Shown here: positions 44,316-53,062 of the stretch, piece by piece
How positions within the stretch are numbered: the stretch's first letter is position 1
Layout of the letters: every line of letters starts with the position of its first letter
Assembly (NCBI RefSeq): GCF_004345265.1
Contig: NZ_SLUM01000007.1
Span: 62,001 to 126,000, forward strand
Origin: Allofournierella massiliensis
GTDB taxonomy: Bacteria; Bacillota; Clostridia; Oscillospirales; Ruminococcaceae
Length of the DNA: 64,000 nt
Direction: 5' to 3'
Position numbers and translations under genes: made by a program
Notes under the pieces: generated by a model
Told to the model about the DNA's origin: nothing
The model's input: only the letters and a program-made list of their open reading frames with translations
Database searches by the model: none

Positions 44316-44783
44316 TCAGCGCTTGGCCACATACTGGCTCAGGGTCTGACACAAATGCTGCGCATCCGCTTCAGTGCGCATCAGAATCAGGAAAGTGTCG
44401 TCACCGGAAAGAGTGCCGACGACCTCTTCCTCCCATTTCATGGAGTCGAACAGTTCGCAAGCGGCATTGGCCATGCCGGAGAAGCATTTGACCAGAACCG
44501 TGTGGCCGGCATAATCGATTTTTAACACCGATTCCCGGAAGATCATTTCGAACCGGCCAGGCGAATGCAGCTGTTGGCTGCTGGCTGCGGCTGCAGACAC
44601 ATAACGATACTGGCCGCCGCCAGCAGCGACCTTAACCAGGTGAAGCTCCCGGATATCCCGGGATACAGTGGCCTGCGTAACCTGGAATCCGGCCTCCTTC
44701 AGATAGCGCAGAAGATCCTCCTGCCGGTCGATTGCGTGCTGTTGGATCAATTCAAGAATTTTGTTATGGCGTTCACCTTTCAC
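44316..44783 (-). CDS. argR: arginine repressor
   Basis: ArgR/AhrC (155 residues) represses arginine biosynthesis and activates catabolism when bound to arginine. The N-terminal winged helix contains the diagnostic VTQATVSRDIRELHLVK; the C-terminal hexamerisation domain has GTLSGDDTFLILMR with the arginine-contacting GDD. No arginine genes are in the window, so its targets lie elsewhere. Its frame starts 5 bases after the nadK stop. Confidence 0.97.
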   Translation of the reverse strand: MKGERHNKILELIQQHAIDRQEDLLRYLKEAGFQVTQATVSRDIRELHLVKVAAGGGQYRYVSAAAASSQQLHSPGRFEMIFRESVLKIDYAGHTVLVKCFSGMANAACELFDSMKWEEEVVGTLSGDDTFLILMRTEADAQHLCQTLSQYVAKR

Positions 44784-44788
44784 CGGCG

Positions 44789-45634
44789 TTACCTCCCTCG
44801 TAATTTTCTGTCGATGGCGTCAAACTGATCAGCCAGGCTAAAGGTAACCAGGCGGATACTTTGATGGGAGAGCTCTACTTCCACATGCCCTCCGTCCCGC
44901 AGAGAGCGTTCTTCTTCTCCGTCGGTACTGATAAAAATCTCGTTTCTTCCCTTTGCATTCACTTCGATACGGATGCATCGGTCGGCTGCGAATACCATGG
45001 ATGGCTGATGCAGGCTGTGGGCACAGATCATGCTGACCACAATCCCCTCAATGTGCGCATCTAAAATCGGTCCCCCGGCAGAAAGCGAATATGCCGTTGA
45101 GCCGGTGGGAGTGGAAATGATTACGCCGTCTCCGGAGCAGTGATTAACCAGAATGGCGTCGCAGTAAATATTAAAATCAATGGTTTGAAGCCGGTGACCT
45201 TTATAGATCACCACATCGTTCAATGCGGTTTGTGCATTCGAAACATCATCGTCCACAATTGCGTTCAGGAGCATCCGTTTGTCACACTGAAACTGCCCCT
45301 TGGCAAGACGGGTGAGTTTTGCCTGCATTTCATTGACTTCACAGGTAGCAAGGAATCCCATCCGACCCAGATTGATTCCCAGAATCGGTTTGTCGTATTC
45401 CAGGCAATCCTTTGCCGTGTGCAGAATGGTTCCGTCGCCGCCGATGGTGATTACAACATCACAGTCTGTGAAAGCCTGATCTTTGGGCAGATAACGCACG
45501 CCGGGAAGAGTTTCCACATCGGAACCAATTGCCAGAATTACGTTGGCACCGGCGCTTCGCAGAATCCGCACCGCTTGTGCAGTTACCGTTCGAGCACGGG
45601 GTTTTGTGGTATTGGGAATAATAAAAACAGTCAT
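44789..45634 (-). CDS. nadK: NAD kinase
   Basis: NAD kinase (281 residues) makes NADP. The family signature GGDGTILHTA is near residue 65, followed by the ILGINLGRMGFLA block and GDGVIISTPTGSTAYSLSAGG. It lies between tlyA and argR, a placement shared by many Clostridia although absent in Bacillus subtilis. NADPH supply for Asd, DapB and isoprenoid genes makes the setting sensible. Confidence 0.97.
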   Translation of the reverse strand: MTVFIIPNTTKPRARTVTAQAVRILRSAGANVILAIGSDVETLPGVRYLPKDQAFTDCDVVITIGGDGTILHTAKDCLEYDKPILGINLGRMGFLATCEVNEMQAKLTRLAKGQFQCDKRMLLNAIVDDDVSNAQTALNDVVIYKGHRLQTIDFNIYCDAILVNHCSGDGVIISTPTGSTAYSLSAGGPILDAHIEGIVVSMICAHSLHQPSMVFAADRCIRIEVNAKGRNEIFISTDGEEERSLRDGGHVEVELSHQSIRLVTFSLADQFDAIDRKLRGR

Positions 45635-45668
45635 GCGGATCGTTCCTTTCGCAGACTTTATGGGGAAA

Positions 45669-46475
45669 TTACAAATCCAGCGCTCCGTGTGCGGCGCTTA
45701 CCACCTGATCGGCCAGTTCCTCCTGCAACAATACAGGCTCATCCTTTGCTTTTTCCACAAACAGCAGGAACTCAATGTTCCCTTCCGGCCCTTTAATTGG
45801 GGAATAATCCAGCCCCAGCACGGAAAAGCCGTTGGATGCTGCATAGCCTGCAGCCTGCAGGATTACTTCCTTATGGGTTTCAGGCTCACGAACAACGCCT
45901 TTTTTGCCAACCTTTTCTCTGCCTGCCTCGAACTGAGGCTTAACCAGGCAGACACCGGTAGCCTGATCGGCGGTAACCGCCTGAGCCACGGGGAAAATAT
46001 GCTTCAAGGAAATAAACGATACATCCACGCTGAAAAATTCAACCGGCTCTTCAAGCATATCCAGAGTAACATTCCGGATGTTTGTGCGTTCCATGTTGAC
46101 GACCCGTTCATCCGTGCGCAGTTTCCATGCCAGCTGACCGTAACCCACGTCCACCGCATACACCTTCCGGGCGCCGTTTTGCAGCATGCAATCGGTGAAT
46201 CCTCCCGTAGATGCACCAATATCCATGCAAACCTTCCCGTTGGGAGTAAGCGGAAAAGCGCGCATGGCTTTTTCCAGCTTCAGCCCACCACGGCTCACAT
46301 AACCGATATCATGACCGCGAACCTCCACTTTTGCGTCCGGAGAAATCATTTCACCGGCCTTGTCGGCTTTCTGTTCGTTTACAAATACGATGCCGGACAT
46401 GATTAAAGCCTTGGCACGCTCCCGGCTTTGTACCAGACCATTCTGGCACAGGTATTGATCCAATCGAATTTTCAA
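45669..46475 (-). CDS. tlyA: TlyA-family rRNA methyltransferase
   Basis: A 268-residue protein with an N-terminal S4 domain (RLDQYLCQNGLVQSRERAKA) and an FtsJ/RrmJ-type methyltransferase domain (VCMDIGASTGGFTDCMLQ, VYAVDVGYGQL). TlyA proteins 2'-O-methylate cytidines in 16S and/or 23S rRNA; the Bacillus counterpart is yqxC. It follows dxs by 3 bases in the same operon. Confidence 0.94.
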   Translation of the reverse strand: MKIRLDQYLCQNGLVQSRERAKALIMSGIVFVNEQKADKAGEMISPDAKVEVRGHDIGYVSRGGLKLEKAMRAFPLTPNGKVCMDIGASTGGFTDCMLQNGARKVYAVDVGYGQLAWKLRTDERVVNMERTNIRNVTLDMLEEPVEFFSVDVSFISLKHIFPVAQAVTADQATGVCLVKPQFEAGREKVGKKGVVREPETHKEVILQAAGYAASNGFSVLGLDYSPIKGPEGNIEFLLFVEKAKDEPVLLQEELADQVVSAAHGALDL

Positions 46476-46478
46476 AGC

Positions 46479-48338
46479 TCAGTCCCTTTCTATTGCGTTT
46501 GCAAGGCTGACAGCATCCAGCCCAAGAACTTCCCGAAGCTCCGCTACGGAAGCGTGCGGAATGGCACGGCCGCTGCGCACGCCGCGCAGAGTCAGATGAC
46601 CCGGCCAACGATACTCCGACAAAGCTGCACCAAGTGAGCCGCCGATACCGCCATTTTCAATGCATTCCTCCGCAAAGAGAATATGGTCGTAGCGGGTCAG
46701 TTCCTCGCACAGGCCATCCGGCAGAGGATTAATCTGAACGAGTTTATAAACATCCACAGAAACACCCTGCTGCCGGAGCAGCTCCGCGGCTTTCAGAACC
46801 TCGGCAGTCAGTGTTCCATAGGTAACAATGGCGGTCTTTGCCGGGCTTTCCGAAGCATATACATCATAGGGCTGTTTGCTGCACCCCAGCGCAGAAAGCA
46901 ACTCCGGTTCACCACCTCGTGCGTATCGAATGGCACGGGGTCCATGTCCCTGATCCAGAAGCTGTTCCAGCCAGTAAGTCAGCTCTGCATAGTTGCAGGG
47001 AGAGTAGACCGGGATTCCGATCTGACGGAAAAAGGCAGGATCATAAATGCCCTGATGAGTTTCGCCATCACCGGGGACAAGGCCGGCACGATCCACAGCA
47101 AACACCACATCCAGATCCATCAGACATACGTCATGAATCATCTGGTCATAAGCCCGCTGCAGGAAGGTGGAATAGATGGCCACAACAGGGAGCATTCCCT
47201 GGCTGGCCAATCCGGCAGCAAAGGTCACCGCGTGCTGCTCTGCCATGCCCACATCAAAGAAACGCTCCGGGAAATGGCGGTAGAAATATTGCAACCCGGT
47301 ACCATATTTCATGGCGGCAGTAATGGCACAGACGTTGGTACGGCTTTCCGACAGAGTTTCCAGGTGCTGCCCGAAACAGGTGGAGAAAGAGGCGGCGGGG
47401 GCCACATCCGGATCCAGTGCATGGGAAGGATCAAAGGAGGAAACACCGTGGAATTCGCCGGGATTCTCCTCAGCGGGCTTAAAGCCTTTTCCCTTTACAG
47501 TGACTGCATGGACAAAAACCGGTGCGGTTTGATGGTGCAGGTTCCGGAACAGCTCAGTCAGTTTGATTACATCGTGACCGTCCACCGGGCCAAGGTACTG
47601 GAACCCCATCTCTTCAAACATGGTGGAGTGATACAGGCCGCGGCGCAGCAGCGCCTTGCCGCCCTGTAATGCCCGTACCAGCGGTGCACCCACCAGAGGA
47701 ATGGCAGACAGAATACTTTCGGTATTGGCTTTTGCACGGTTATATTCCGGATTCGTACGCAGTACGGTCAGGTAACGGGACAGAGAGCCGACATTTTTGG
47801 AGATCGACATTTTATTGTCGTTCAGAACAACAATCAGGTTGTTCAGGGTATCAATGTTGTTCACGCCCTCATAGACCATGCCGCCGGTAAACGCACCGTC
47901 GCCAACCAGAGCAATGACCTTGCCGGGTTCATTTTTCAGTTTTTTGGCGCGGGCCATGCCAATGGCCACTGAAATGGCAGTATTGCCATGGCCTGCGATA
48001 AAGGCATCGTGCTCGCTTTCCCGGGGACTGGGAAAACCGGAAAGCCCGTTCAGCTTACGCAGTACATCAAACTGCTGTCGGCGACCGGTCAGCAGTTTAT
48101 GCGTATAGCACTGATGCCCCACATCAAATACGATTTTATCGCTGGGGGTGGTGAATGCCCGATGCATTGCCACCGTAAGTTCGATGGTGCCCAGATTGGA
48201 GGAAAGATGTCCTCCGGTTTTGGAAACACTTTCGATCAGAAACGCCCGGATTTCTTCACACAGGGGCGCCAGCTGCCCGGCAGGAAGCTGCTTCAGATCC
48301 TGCGGGCTGTTGATTCGTTCCAACAGTGAATATGCCAT
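46479..48338 (-). CDS. dxs: 1-deoxy-D-xylulose-5-phosphate synthase
   Basis: DXS (619 residues) makes the first intermediate of the MEP isoprenoid pathway from pyruvate and glyceraldehyde 3-phosphate. The TPP motif GDGAFTGGMVYEGVNN is followed by the NDNKMSI block, and the pyrimidine-domain glutamate is in DVGMAEQHAVTFAAG. It is grouped with ispA, the next prenyl step in the window. Unlike the transketolase in this window it is a single polypeptide. Confidence 0.97.
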   Translation of the reverse strand: MAYSLLERINSPQDLKQLPAGQLAPLCEEIRAFLIESVSKTGGHLSSNLGTIELTVAMHRAFTTPSDKIVFDVGHQCYTHKLLTGRRQQFDVLRKLNGLSGFPSPRESEHDAFIAGHGNTAISVAIGMARAKKLKNEPGKVIALVGDGAFTGGMVYEGVNNIDTLNNLIVVLNDNKMSISKNVGSLSRYLTVLRTNPEYNRAKANTESILSAIPLVGAPLVRALQGGKALLRRGLYHSTMFEEMGFQYLGPVDGHDVIKLTELFRNLHHQTAPVFVHAVTVKGKGFKPAEENPGEFHGVSSFDPSHALDPDVAPAASFSTCFGQHLETLSESRTNVCAITAAMKYGTGLQYFYRHFPERFFDVGMAEQHAVTFAAGLASQGMLPVVAIYSTFLQRAYDQMIHDVCLMDLDVVFAVDRAGLVPGDGETHQGIYDPAFFRQIGIPVYSPCNYAELTYWLEQLLDQGHGPRAIRYARGGEPELLSALGCSKQPYDVYASESPAKTAIVTYGTLTAEVLKAAELLRQQGVSVDVYKLVQINPLPDGLCEELTRYDHILFAEECIENGGIGGSLGAALSEYRWPGHLTLRGVRSGRAIPHASVAELREVLGLDAVSLANAIERD

Positions 48339-48371
48339 GATACAATCCTTCTAAAAAAGATAGTGGTTCAA

Positions 48372-48839
48372 TCACATCATTGGGATCAGCAAACCGGTGG
48401 CAACGCCCACGGCAGCGCCGCCAAAAACTTCAAAGGGAGTGTGGCCAACCATTTCCTTCAGCTTTTTGTCGCCAAGGATAGGAGTACGTTTGGCCTCCTC
48501 ATCCAGCCAGTCAGACAGCAGCTGATTCAAAATCTTGGCCTGTTCGCCAGTCTCCCGGCGCACGCCCATGGCGTCGTACATTACGATTACTGCCATGACT
48601 GCCGCAAGAGCAAAAACTTCGGAATGCGTTCCCTGGGAGCGCCCGGCAGCAATCACCAGCGCACATACTGTGGCAGAGTGTGCGCTGGGCATTCCTCCGG
48701 AGCCCCACATGCGCTCAACCCGGAATTTTCCCATTAAGATGAAATTGATGATCGTTTTCAATACCTGAGCAATCAGCCAGGCCGTAAGCGAGACCGAAAG
48801 CAGATAATTCCAACAATATATTTCCTTGAGCCAGTCCAT
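48372..48839 (-). CDS. YuiD-like PAP2-family membrane protein
   Basis: A 155-residue membrane protein of the DUF212/YuiD (divergent PAP2) family. WGSGGMPSAHSATVCAL and the later GHTPFEVFGGAAVG are the conserved blocks, with a soluble helix containing RRETGEQAKILNQL between. ATG at 48839 follows GAGAGG. Its position between ispA and dxs suggests a link with prenyl phosphate metabolism, but that is inference. Confidence 0.85.
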   Translation of the reverse strand: MDWLKEIYCWNYLLSVSLTAWLIAQVLKTIINFILMGKFRVERMWGSGGMPSAHSATVCALVIAAGRSQGTHSEVFALAAVMAVIVMYDAMGVRRETGEQAKILNQLLSDWLDEEAKRTPILGDKKLKEMVGHTPFEVFGGAAVGVATGLLIPMM

Positions 48840-48858
48840 TGCATCCTCTCCTGTATGA

Positions 48859-49743
48859 TTATTTGCGCCGTGTGACGAGCTGCCCGGCAAGGTGGATCAA
48901 AAAGTCCGCACGATCACCATACACTTTTTTTAAGGCTTCACAGCTTTCGTCATTGATTTTTTGCGCAAGTTCCAGCGCACCCTGCGGACCATAGAGGGTT
49001 GCAAAGGTCACTTTACCGTTCTCCTGATCGCTGCCGATGGGTTTGCCCAGTTCCTCCGGTGTGGAGATTACATCCAGCACATCGTCCACAATCTGAAAAA
49101 CAAGGCCAAGATCAAACGCATATCGCTCCAGATACGATGCATCCTCCCGGGTTCCGCCGGCAGCGCAGACACCCATCTGAACCGAGGCATTGATCAGTGC
49201 GCCAGTCTTATTCTTATGAATGGTGCGAAGCAACGCTTCATCCAGGGGTTTCCCTTCATAGGTTACATCCAGCTCCTGCCCCCAGATCATGCCTCTGCTT
49301 CCGCCACCCACAGCAAGCAAACGGGCCGCTTCAATACGGGCGTGTTCAGAAAGAGGGGCATTTGCGATGACCTCAAAGGCTTCGGTAAGGAGGACGTCTC
49401 CTGCAAGAAGCGCGGTTGCTTCGTCAAACGCCTTGTGGCAGGAGGGCTTGCCCCGGCGAAAATCATCGTTATCCATACAGGGCAAATCGTCGTGGATCAG
49501 AGAGAAACAATGAAGCATCTCCACTGCAGCGGCAAAATGAGCCGCCGCCCGCCAGTCGCCGCCCAGCATGTCACAGCAGGCAAGCGTCAGAACGGCCCGG
49601 ATACGCTTGCCGCCCCCCATCAGGCTGTATCGTGCTGCCTGACATACCCGGGAATCTTCCGGCAGATATGTGTCGCAGGCATTTTCGAGCGCTGCCTGAA
49701 TTTCCTTCAAATAAACATCATACTGTTGTTCATAGGCTGTCAT
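48859..49743 (-). CDS. ispA: polyprenyl (farnesyl) diphosphate synthase
   Basis: A 294-residue trans-prenyltransferase. The first Asp-rich motif is DDLPCMDNDDFRRG and the second is QIVDDVLDV, with the GGGKRIRAVLTLA block near the N-terminus. The residues before the first motif (CFSLIH) fit a short-chain farnesyl or geranyl synthase. The start overlaps the xseB stop by 4 bases, as in the Bacillus yqiC-yqiD pair. Confidence 0.95.
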   Translation of the reverse strand: MTAYEQQYDVYLKEIQAALENACDTYLPEDSRVCQAARYSLMGGGKRIRAVLTLACCDMLGGDWRAAAHFAAAVEMLHCFSLIHDDLPCMDNDDFRRGKPSCHKAFDEATALLAGDVLLTEAFEVIANAPLSEHARIEAARLLAVGGGSRGMIWGQELDVTYEGKPLDEALLRTIHKNKTGALINASVQMGVCAAGGTREDASYLERYAFDLGLVFQIVDDVLDVISTPEELGKPIGSDQENGKVTFATLYGPQGALELAQKINDESCEALKKVYGDRADFLIHLAGQLVTRRK

Positions 49744-49979
49744 GCAAGGATGTCCTCCTCTCCTGCTTCCGCCACGCTGGAACGTTGCGAAAGCGTCAGG
49801 TCAATTCGCTCCATTTCCAACCTGGCCTGCTCCAGAGTTTCACTGCAATAGGCAATCAAGCTGGCTGCGTCACTGTAAAGCTTAATTGCTTTATCCAGTG
49901 GAGTGGCCGGATCAGCAAGCTGATCCAGCACCTGCTGCAGAGCAGCGCTGCCCTCTTCAAAACTTTTGGGTTTTCTCAT
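49740..49979 (-). CDS. xseB: exodeoxyribonuclease VII small subunit
   Basis: XseB (79 residues) is the small helical subunit of exonuclease VII. KSFEEGSAALQQVLDQLADP, then LDKAIKLYSDA follow the family pattern. The ATG at 49979 has GGAG upstream and lies inside the 3' end of xseA (23-base overlap). Confidence 0.94.
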   Translation of the reverse strand: MRKPKSFEEGSAALQQVLDQLADPATPLDKAIKLYSDAASLIAYCSETLEQARLEMERIDLTLSQRSSVAEAGEEDILA

Positions 49980-51192
49980 TCTGTTCTCCCTCGATTTCGT
50001 GCACATGTTCCACAAGGCAGCCAACGGAGACCTTGTCACCGGTCAGCAAAATCCGATCTCCGGGGGTAACCTGATTCAATGTAATGGCGTTTCCCTTTAC
50101 AGATCTTGGGATGGCATATCCCCGCGCTAAAACAGTGTAGGGGCTCAGAGAATGGGCAAGCTGTATGGCATGCTGCATGGAAAGCATACGATCCTGATAG
50201 ATCTGTTCCATTTTGCCATGCAAAAACTGCTCCTGTTCATTCAGGCGTGCTGCCCGTGCGGAACACAGTGAGCCAGGAGTCAGGGATTCCCATCGTTCTG
50301 CCAGTGGATCAAATCTATTATAGCACATTTCGAGCTTTGTCTGCATATTTTTATGAATATTATCCGAAATATTCATAAGCTTGGCCATCATTTCCCGGCG
50401 ATCCGGTGTTGCCAGTTCAGCAGCGGCCGAAGGAGTGGGAGCGCGAAGATCCGCAACAAAGTCAAGAATAGTAAAATCAATTTCATGACCAACTGCAGAA
50501 ATCAGCGGAGTTTTGCAACCATAGGCAGCCCGGGCGATGCCCTCGTCATTAAATACCCACAGGTCTTCCCTGCTGCCTCCGCCCCGGGCCACAATGATCA
50601 CATCGACCTTTCCAGAACGATCCAGGATCTGGATACCACGGGCAATTTGAGCCGCAGCCTGATCCCCCTGCACATTGACAGGCGCCAGCAACAGCCTGGT
50701 TAAGGGCCAGCGACGACTGAGCACGTTGCGAATATCCTGAAGAGCAGCACCGGTTTCGCTGGTCACAACACCGATGCAGCGAGGACAGGCGGGAATAGGC
50801 TGTTTTGCTTCCGGGCGAAATAGCCCCTCCTGCTCCAGCCGCGCCTTTAACTGTTCAAAGGCCATCTGCGCAGCACCAATGCCATCCGGAAACATATCCT
50901 GAACATAGATCTGAAACGCACCGGTGTTTTCGTACAGGCTGACCCGGCAGCGAACGATGACCCGCATTCCCTCCTGAGGGGTGAACGCCAGCCGCCGGGC
51001 GTCCTGCCGGAACATGACAGCTTTCACACTGGCGGAATCATCCCGCAGAGAGAAGTAAAAATGCCCACTTTTATAGTGGTGGACAAAGTTGGCGATTTCG
51101 CCCTTGATGGCAATGCCAGACAAAAAACGGTCGCTGTCCAGCAGCGACCGAACATAGCGGTTCAGTGCGGAAACGGTGATCATCTCAGCCAT
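49957..51192 (-). CDS. xseA: exodeoxyribonuclease VII large subunit
   Basis: XseA (411 residues) degrades single-stranded DNA. The N-terminal OB-fold is followed by the catalytic domain (CIGVVTSETGAALQDI, then VIIVARGGGSREDLWVFN and SAVGHEIDFTILDFVADLRA) and a coiled-coil C-terminus that binds XseB. It overlaps the TsaD-paralogue gene by 8 bases. Confidence 0.97.
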   Translation of the reverse strand: MAEMITVSALNRYVRSLLDSDRFLSGIAIKGEIANFVHHYKSGHFYFSLRDDSASVKAVMFRQDARRLAFTPQEGMRVIVRCRVSLYENTGAFQIYVQDMFPDGIGAAQMAFEQLKARLEQEGLFRPEAKQPIPACPRCIGVVTSETGAALQDIRNVLSRRWPLTRLLLAPVNVQGDQAAAQIARGIQILDRSGKVDVIIVARGGGSREDLWVFNDEGIARAAYGCKTPLISAVGHEIDFTILDFVADLRAPTPSAAAELATPDRREMMAKLMNISDNIHKNMQTKLEMCYNRFDPLAERWESLTPGSLCSARAARLNEQEQFLHGKMEQIYQDRMLSMQHAIQLAHSLSPYTVLARGYAIPRSVKGNAITLNQVTPGDRILLTGDKVSVGCLVEHVHEIEGEQNEKTQKF

Positions 51193-52117
51193 GGATTACC
51201 TCCCGTGCTGCGATACACGCCACGCCGATGGCGTTATCGCTGGAAAATTTTCCGGGAACAAAATGAGCACCGGGCAATCGCCAGGTCACATACTCCCGAA
51301 TGATCTGGCTGCTCATTACGCCACCCGCAAAGACTACGGGCAGACCTGGATGTTCTTCCAGAGCCGCTTTTACCATGCGCAGCGCAGTTTCCGCCACACA
51401 GTTCAGGCAGTAACGGCAAACATATTCCGCGGATTTCCCCTGTTCAAGGAGCCGGTTACACTGGTTTTCCAGGCCGGACAGGCTGCAGCTGCTCCCCTTT
51501 ACGCTGACTTTTGGGCGAACGGTTTCCGAACAGCGTGCAGCCAATTCACTGACCATGGCACCCGCCGGAAAGTCAAACCCCAGTTTTACCCCCACCCGAT
51601 CCACTGCCTGACCTGCGTAGAGATCACTGCTGGTACCAATGCACCGGATTGAACCATAGCCTTCACACAAAAGCAGGTCAGTGGTTCCGCCGGATACATG
51701 AAATACCAGGCAGGAGCGCTCGAACAAATTCTCTTCGCCAGTGGCAAAAAGCGCCGCGGCAATGTGACCCTGTTGGTGAGTTGATTCTACCAGCGGAATG
51801 CCACGGGCAGCAGCAAATGCCACTGCTGCGCTGCGTCCGGCAAGAAAACAGGGCATGTAGGAGCCGTCCACCGGGCGCGGGCGGGTGGAAACACCCACCG
51901 CCTGAATCCGGCTAAGATCCACCTGCTGTGCAAGCTGGCTCAAAAGCTCCGGCAGAGCCGCTGTGTGGTGAAACAGCGCATCGCTCTGACGCAGCCCCAG
52001 TTGCCCCTGTTTGACGGGCAAAAACTGCTTTTTATCGCAAACAACCTCTTTGGCACAAGAGTCGTACACGGCCAAAGAGGTTGCATAGTTGCTGGTATCG
52101 ATGCCCAGTGTGAGCAT
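51185..52117 (-). CDS. TsaD/Kae1-like ASKHA protein (M22 paralogue)
   Basis: A 310-residue ASKHA-fold protein related to TsaD/Gcp. It begins LGIDTSNYATSLAVYD, has the metal-binding HxxxH as THQQGH, a phosphate/ATP-binding FHVSGGTTDLLL and a C-terminal VVFAGGVMSS. The GVSTRPRPVDGSYMPCFLAG segment differs from true TsaD and defines a clostridial group usually annotated as M22 peptidase. The canonical tsaB/tsaE neighbours are missing, so it is probably a paralogue, function unknown. It occupies the place of folD in the Bacillus nusB-xseA order. Confidence 0.82.
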   Translation of the reverse strand: MLTLGIDTSNYATSLAVYDSCAKEVVCDKKQFLPVKQGQLGLRQSDALFHHTAALPELLSQLAQQVDLSRIQAVGVSTRPRPVDGSYMPCFLAGRSAAVAFAAARGIPLVESTHQQGHIAAALFATGEENLFERSCLVFHVSGGTTDLLLCEGYGSIRCIGTSSDLYAGQAVDRVGVKLGFDFPAGAMVSELAARCSETVRPKVSVKGSSCSLSGLENQCNRLLEQGKSAEYVCRYCLNCVAETALRMVKAALEEHPGLPVVFAGGVMSSQIIREYVTWRLPGAHFVPGKFSSDNAIGVACIAAREVIHG

Positions 52118-52548
52118 TATTCCGAAGCGGAGTCCTGATCCGCCAGACCCAGTTCGCGCACCACAGAGCCAAGCAGGCCATTCACAAACTGGTAATCCTC
52201 GTTTCCGCCGAATTTCTTGGTCAGTTCCACCGCTTCGTTGATGGTGACGCTGGGCAGTTTTTCGTCTCCATACAGAATTTCGCTCAGAGCCAGACGAAGC
52301 ACAGTAAGGCTTACCCGGGGAATACGATCAATGGTCCAGCCCTTCAGATGATCGCGGATTATATCGTTGATTTCAGCGCTGTGCTCGTAGTAATCGTTGA
52401 TCAGCTTGCGACCAAATTCATCCACCCGGTTTTCGCCCAGCTCGTTATTCAGGGCGATCACATCCTCCGGCATTGCATTGTCGAAGGTGGACGCAAATGC
52501 GGCCAGAAATGCGTTTTCGCGTGCGGTTCTGCGTGTCAGTTTTTCCAT
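52117..52548 (-). CDS. nusB: transcription antitermination factor NusB
   Basis: NusB (143 residues) is part of the rRNA antitermination complex. The helical fold is seen in TRRTARENAFLAAFAS, IPRVSLTVLRLALSEILY and TINEAVELTKKFGGNEDYQF, followed by VNGLLG. It shares one base with the following TsaD-like gene's ATG. It is the second gene of the asp23-nusB-xseAB-ispA cluster. Confidence 0.97.
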   Translation of the reverse strand: MEKLTRRTARENAFLAAFASTFDNAMPEDVIALNNELGENRVDEFGRKLINDYYEHSAEINDIIRDHLKGWTIDRIPRVSLTVLRLALSEILYGDEKLPSVTINEAVELTKKFGGNEDYQFVNGLLGSVVRELGLADQDSASE

Positions 52549-52575
52549 AAAATAAAATATCCTCTCACAGCCAAA

Positions 52576-52603
52576 GCCCCCCTGCGAACCGCGGGAGGGC
52601 CAA
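52576..52603 (-). terminator. weak hairpin between asp23-like gene and nusB
   Basis: On the minus strand, GCCCTCCCGCG pairs with CGCAGGGGGGC (imperfect). Only three T follow, so it is probably not a full terminator. Confidence 0.3.
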
Positions 52604-52607
52604 TTGG

Positions 52608-52982
52608 TTATTCTTCTTCAGCAGGCAGCTCCGGCTCCTGCAGGACGCCTACCACCACAATATTTACCCGGGCGACCGTGATGCTGGTCATATTCTGAAC
52701 CGCAGATTTCACGTTCTCCTGCACTTTTTCACAGACCGCCGGGATCTGGCTGCCGTAGCGCACCGTCAGGCTGACGGTAATCTCGGCCACATTCTCCAGC
52801 AGCTCCACCGAAACAGGCTTTTGCAGGTTCACCTTGCCCAAAAAGCTGCGCATTCCAGCGGAACCGGCACAAACGTCCACCACGCCATCGATCTCGGTGG
52901 CTGCAAGTTTTGCAATCTTACCGATCACATCCGTGGAGATCTGCAAGCTGCCGTTTACAACATTGGAATTTGAAACTTCCAT
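52608..52982 (-). CDS. Asp23/Gls24 family envelope stress protein (YqhY-like)
   Basis: A 124-residue Asp23/Gls24 protein: NGSLQISTDVIGKIAKLAA, followed by TEIDGV and TVRYGSQIPAVCEKVQENVK are the family blocks. In Bacillus the equivalent yqhY lies between accC and nusB and affects lipid metabolism. ATG at 52982 follows GGGAGG by 8 bases. It heads the large nusB-to-recN cluster behind its own promoter. Confidence 0.93.
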   Translation of the reverse strand: MEVSNSNVVNGSLQISTDVIGKIAKLAATEIDGVVDVCAGSAGMRSFLGKVNLQKPVSVELLENVAEITVSLTVRYGSQIPAVCEKVQENVKSAVQNMTSITVARVNIVVVGVLQEPELPAEEE

Positions 52983-53031
52983 ACCCGGTCCTCCCAAAGG
53001 TAATTATTTTCATGGCATTTGAATTGAAGAT

Positions 53032-53060
53032 ATTATACCATCTTTTTGCATAATCTACAA
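53032..53060 (-). promoter_or_regulatory. promoter of the asp23-nusB-recN cluster
   Basis: On the minus strand: TTGTAG (53060-53055), 17-base spacer ending in TGG, TATAAT (53037-53032). It sits right after the spoIIIAH stop, giving the cluster vegetative expression independent of the sporulation operon. Confidence 0.7.
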
Positions 53061-53062
53061 GG

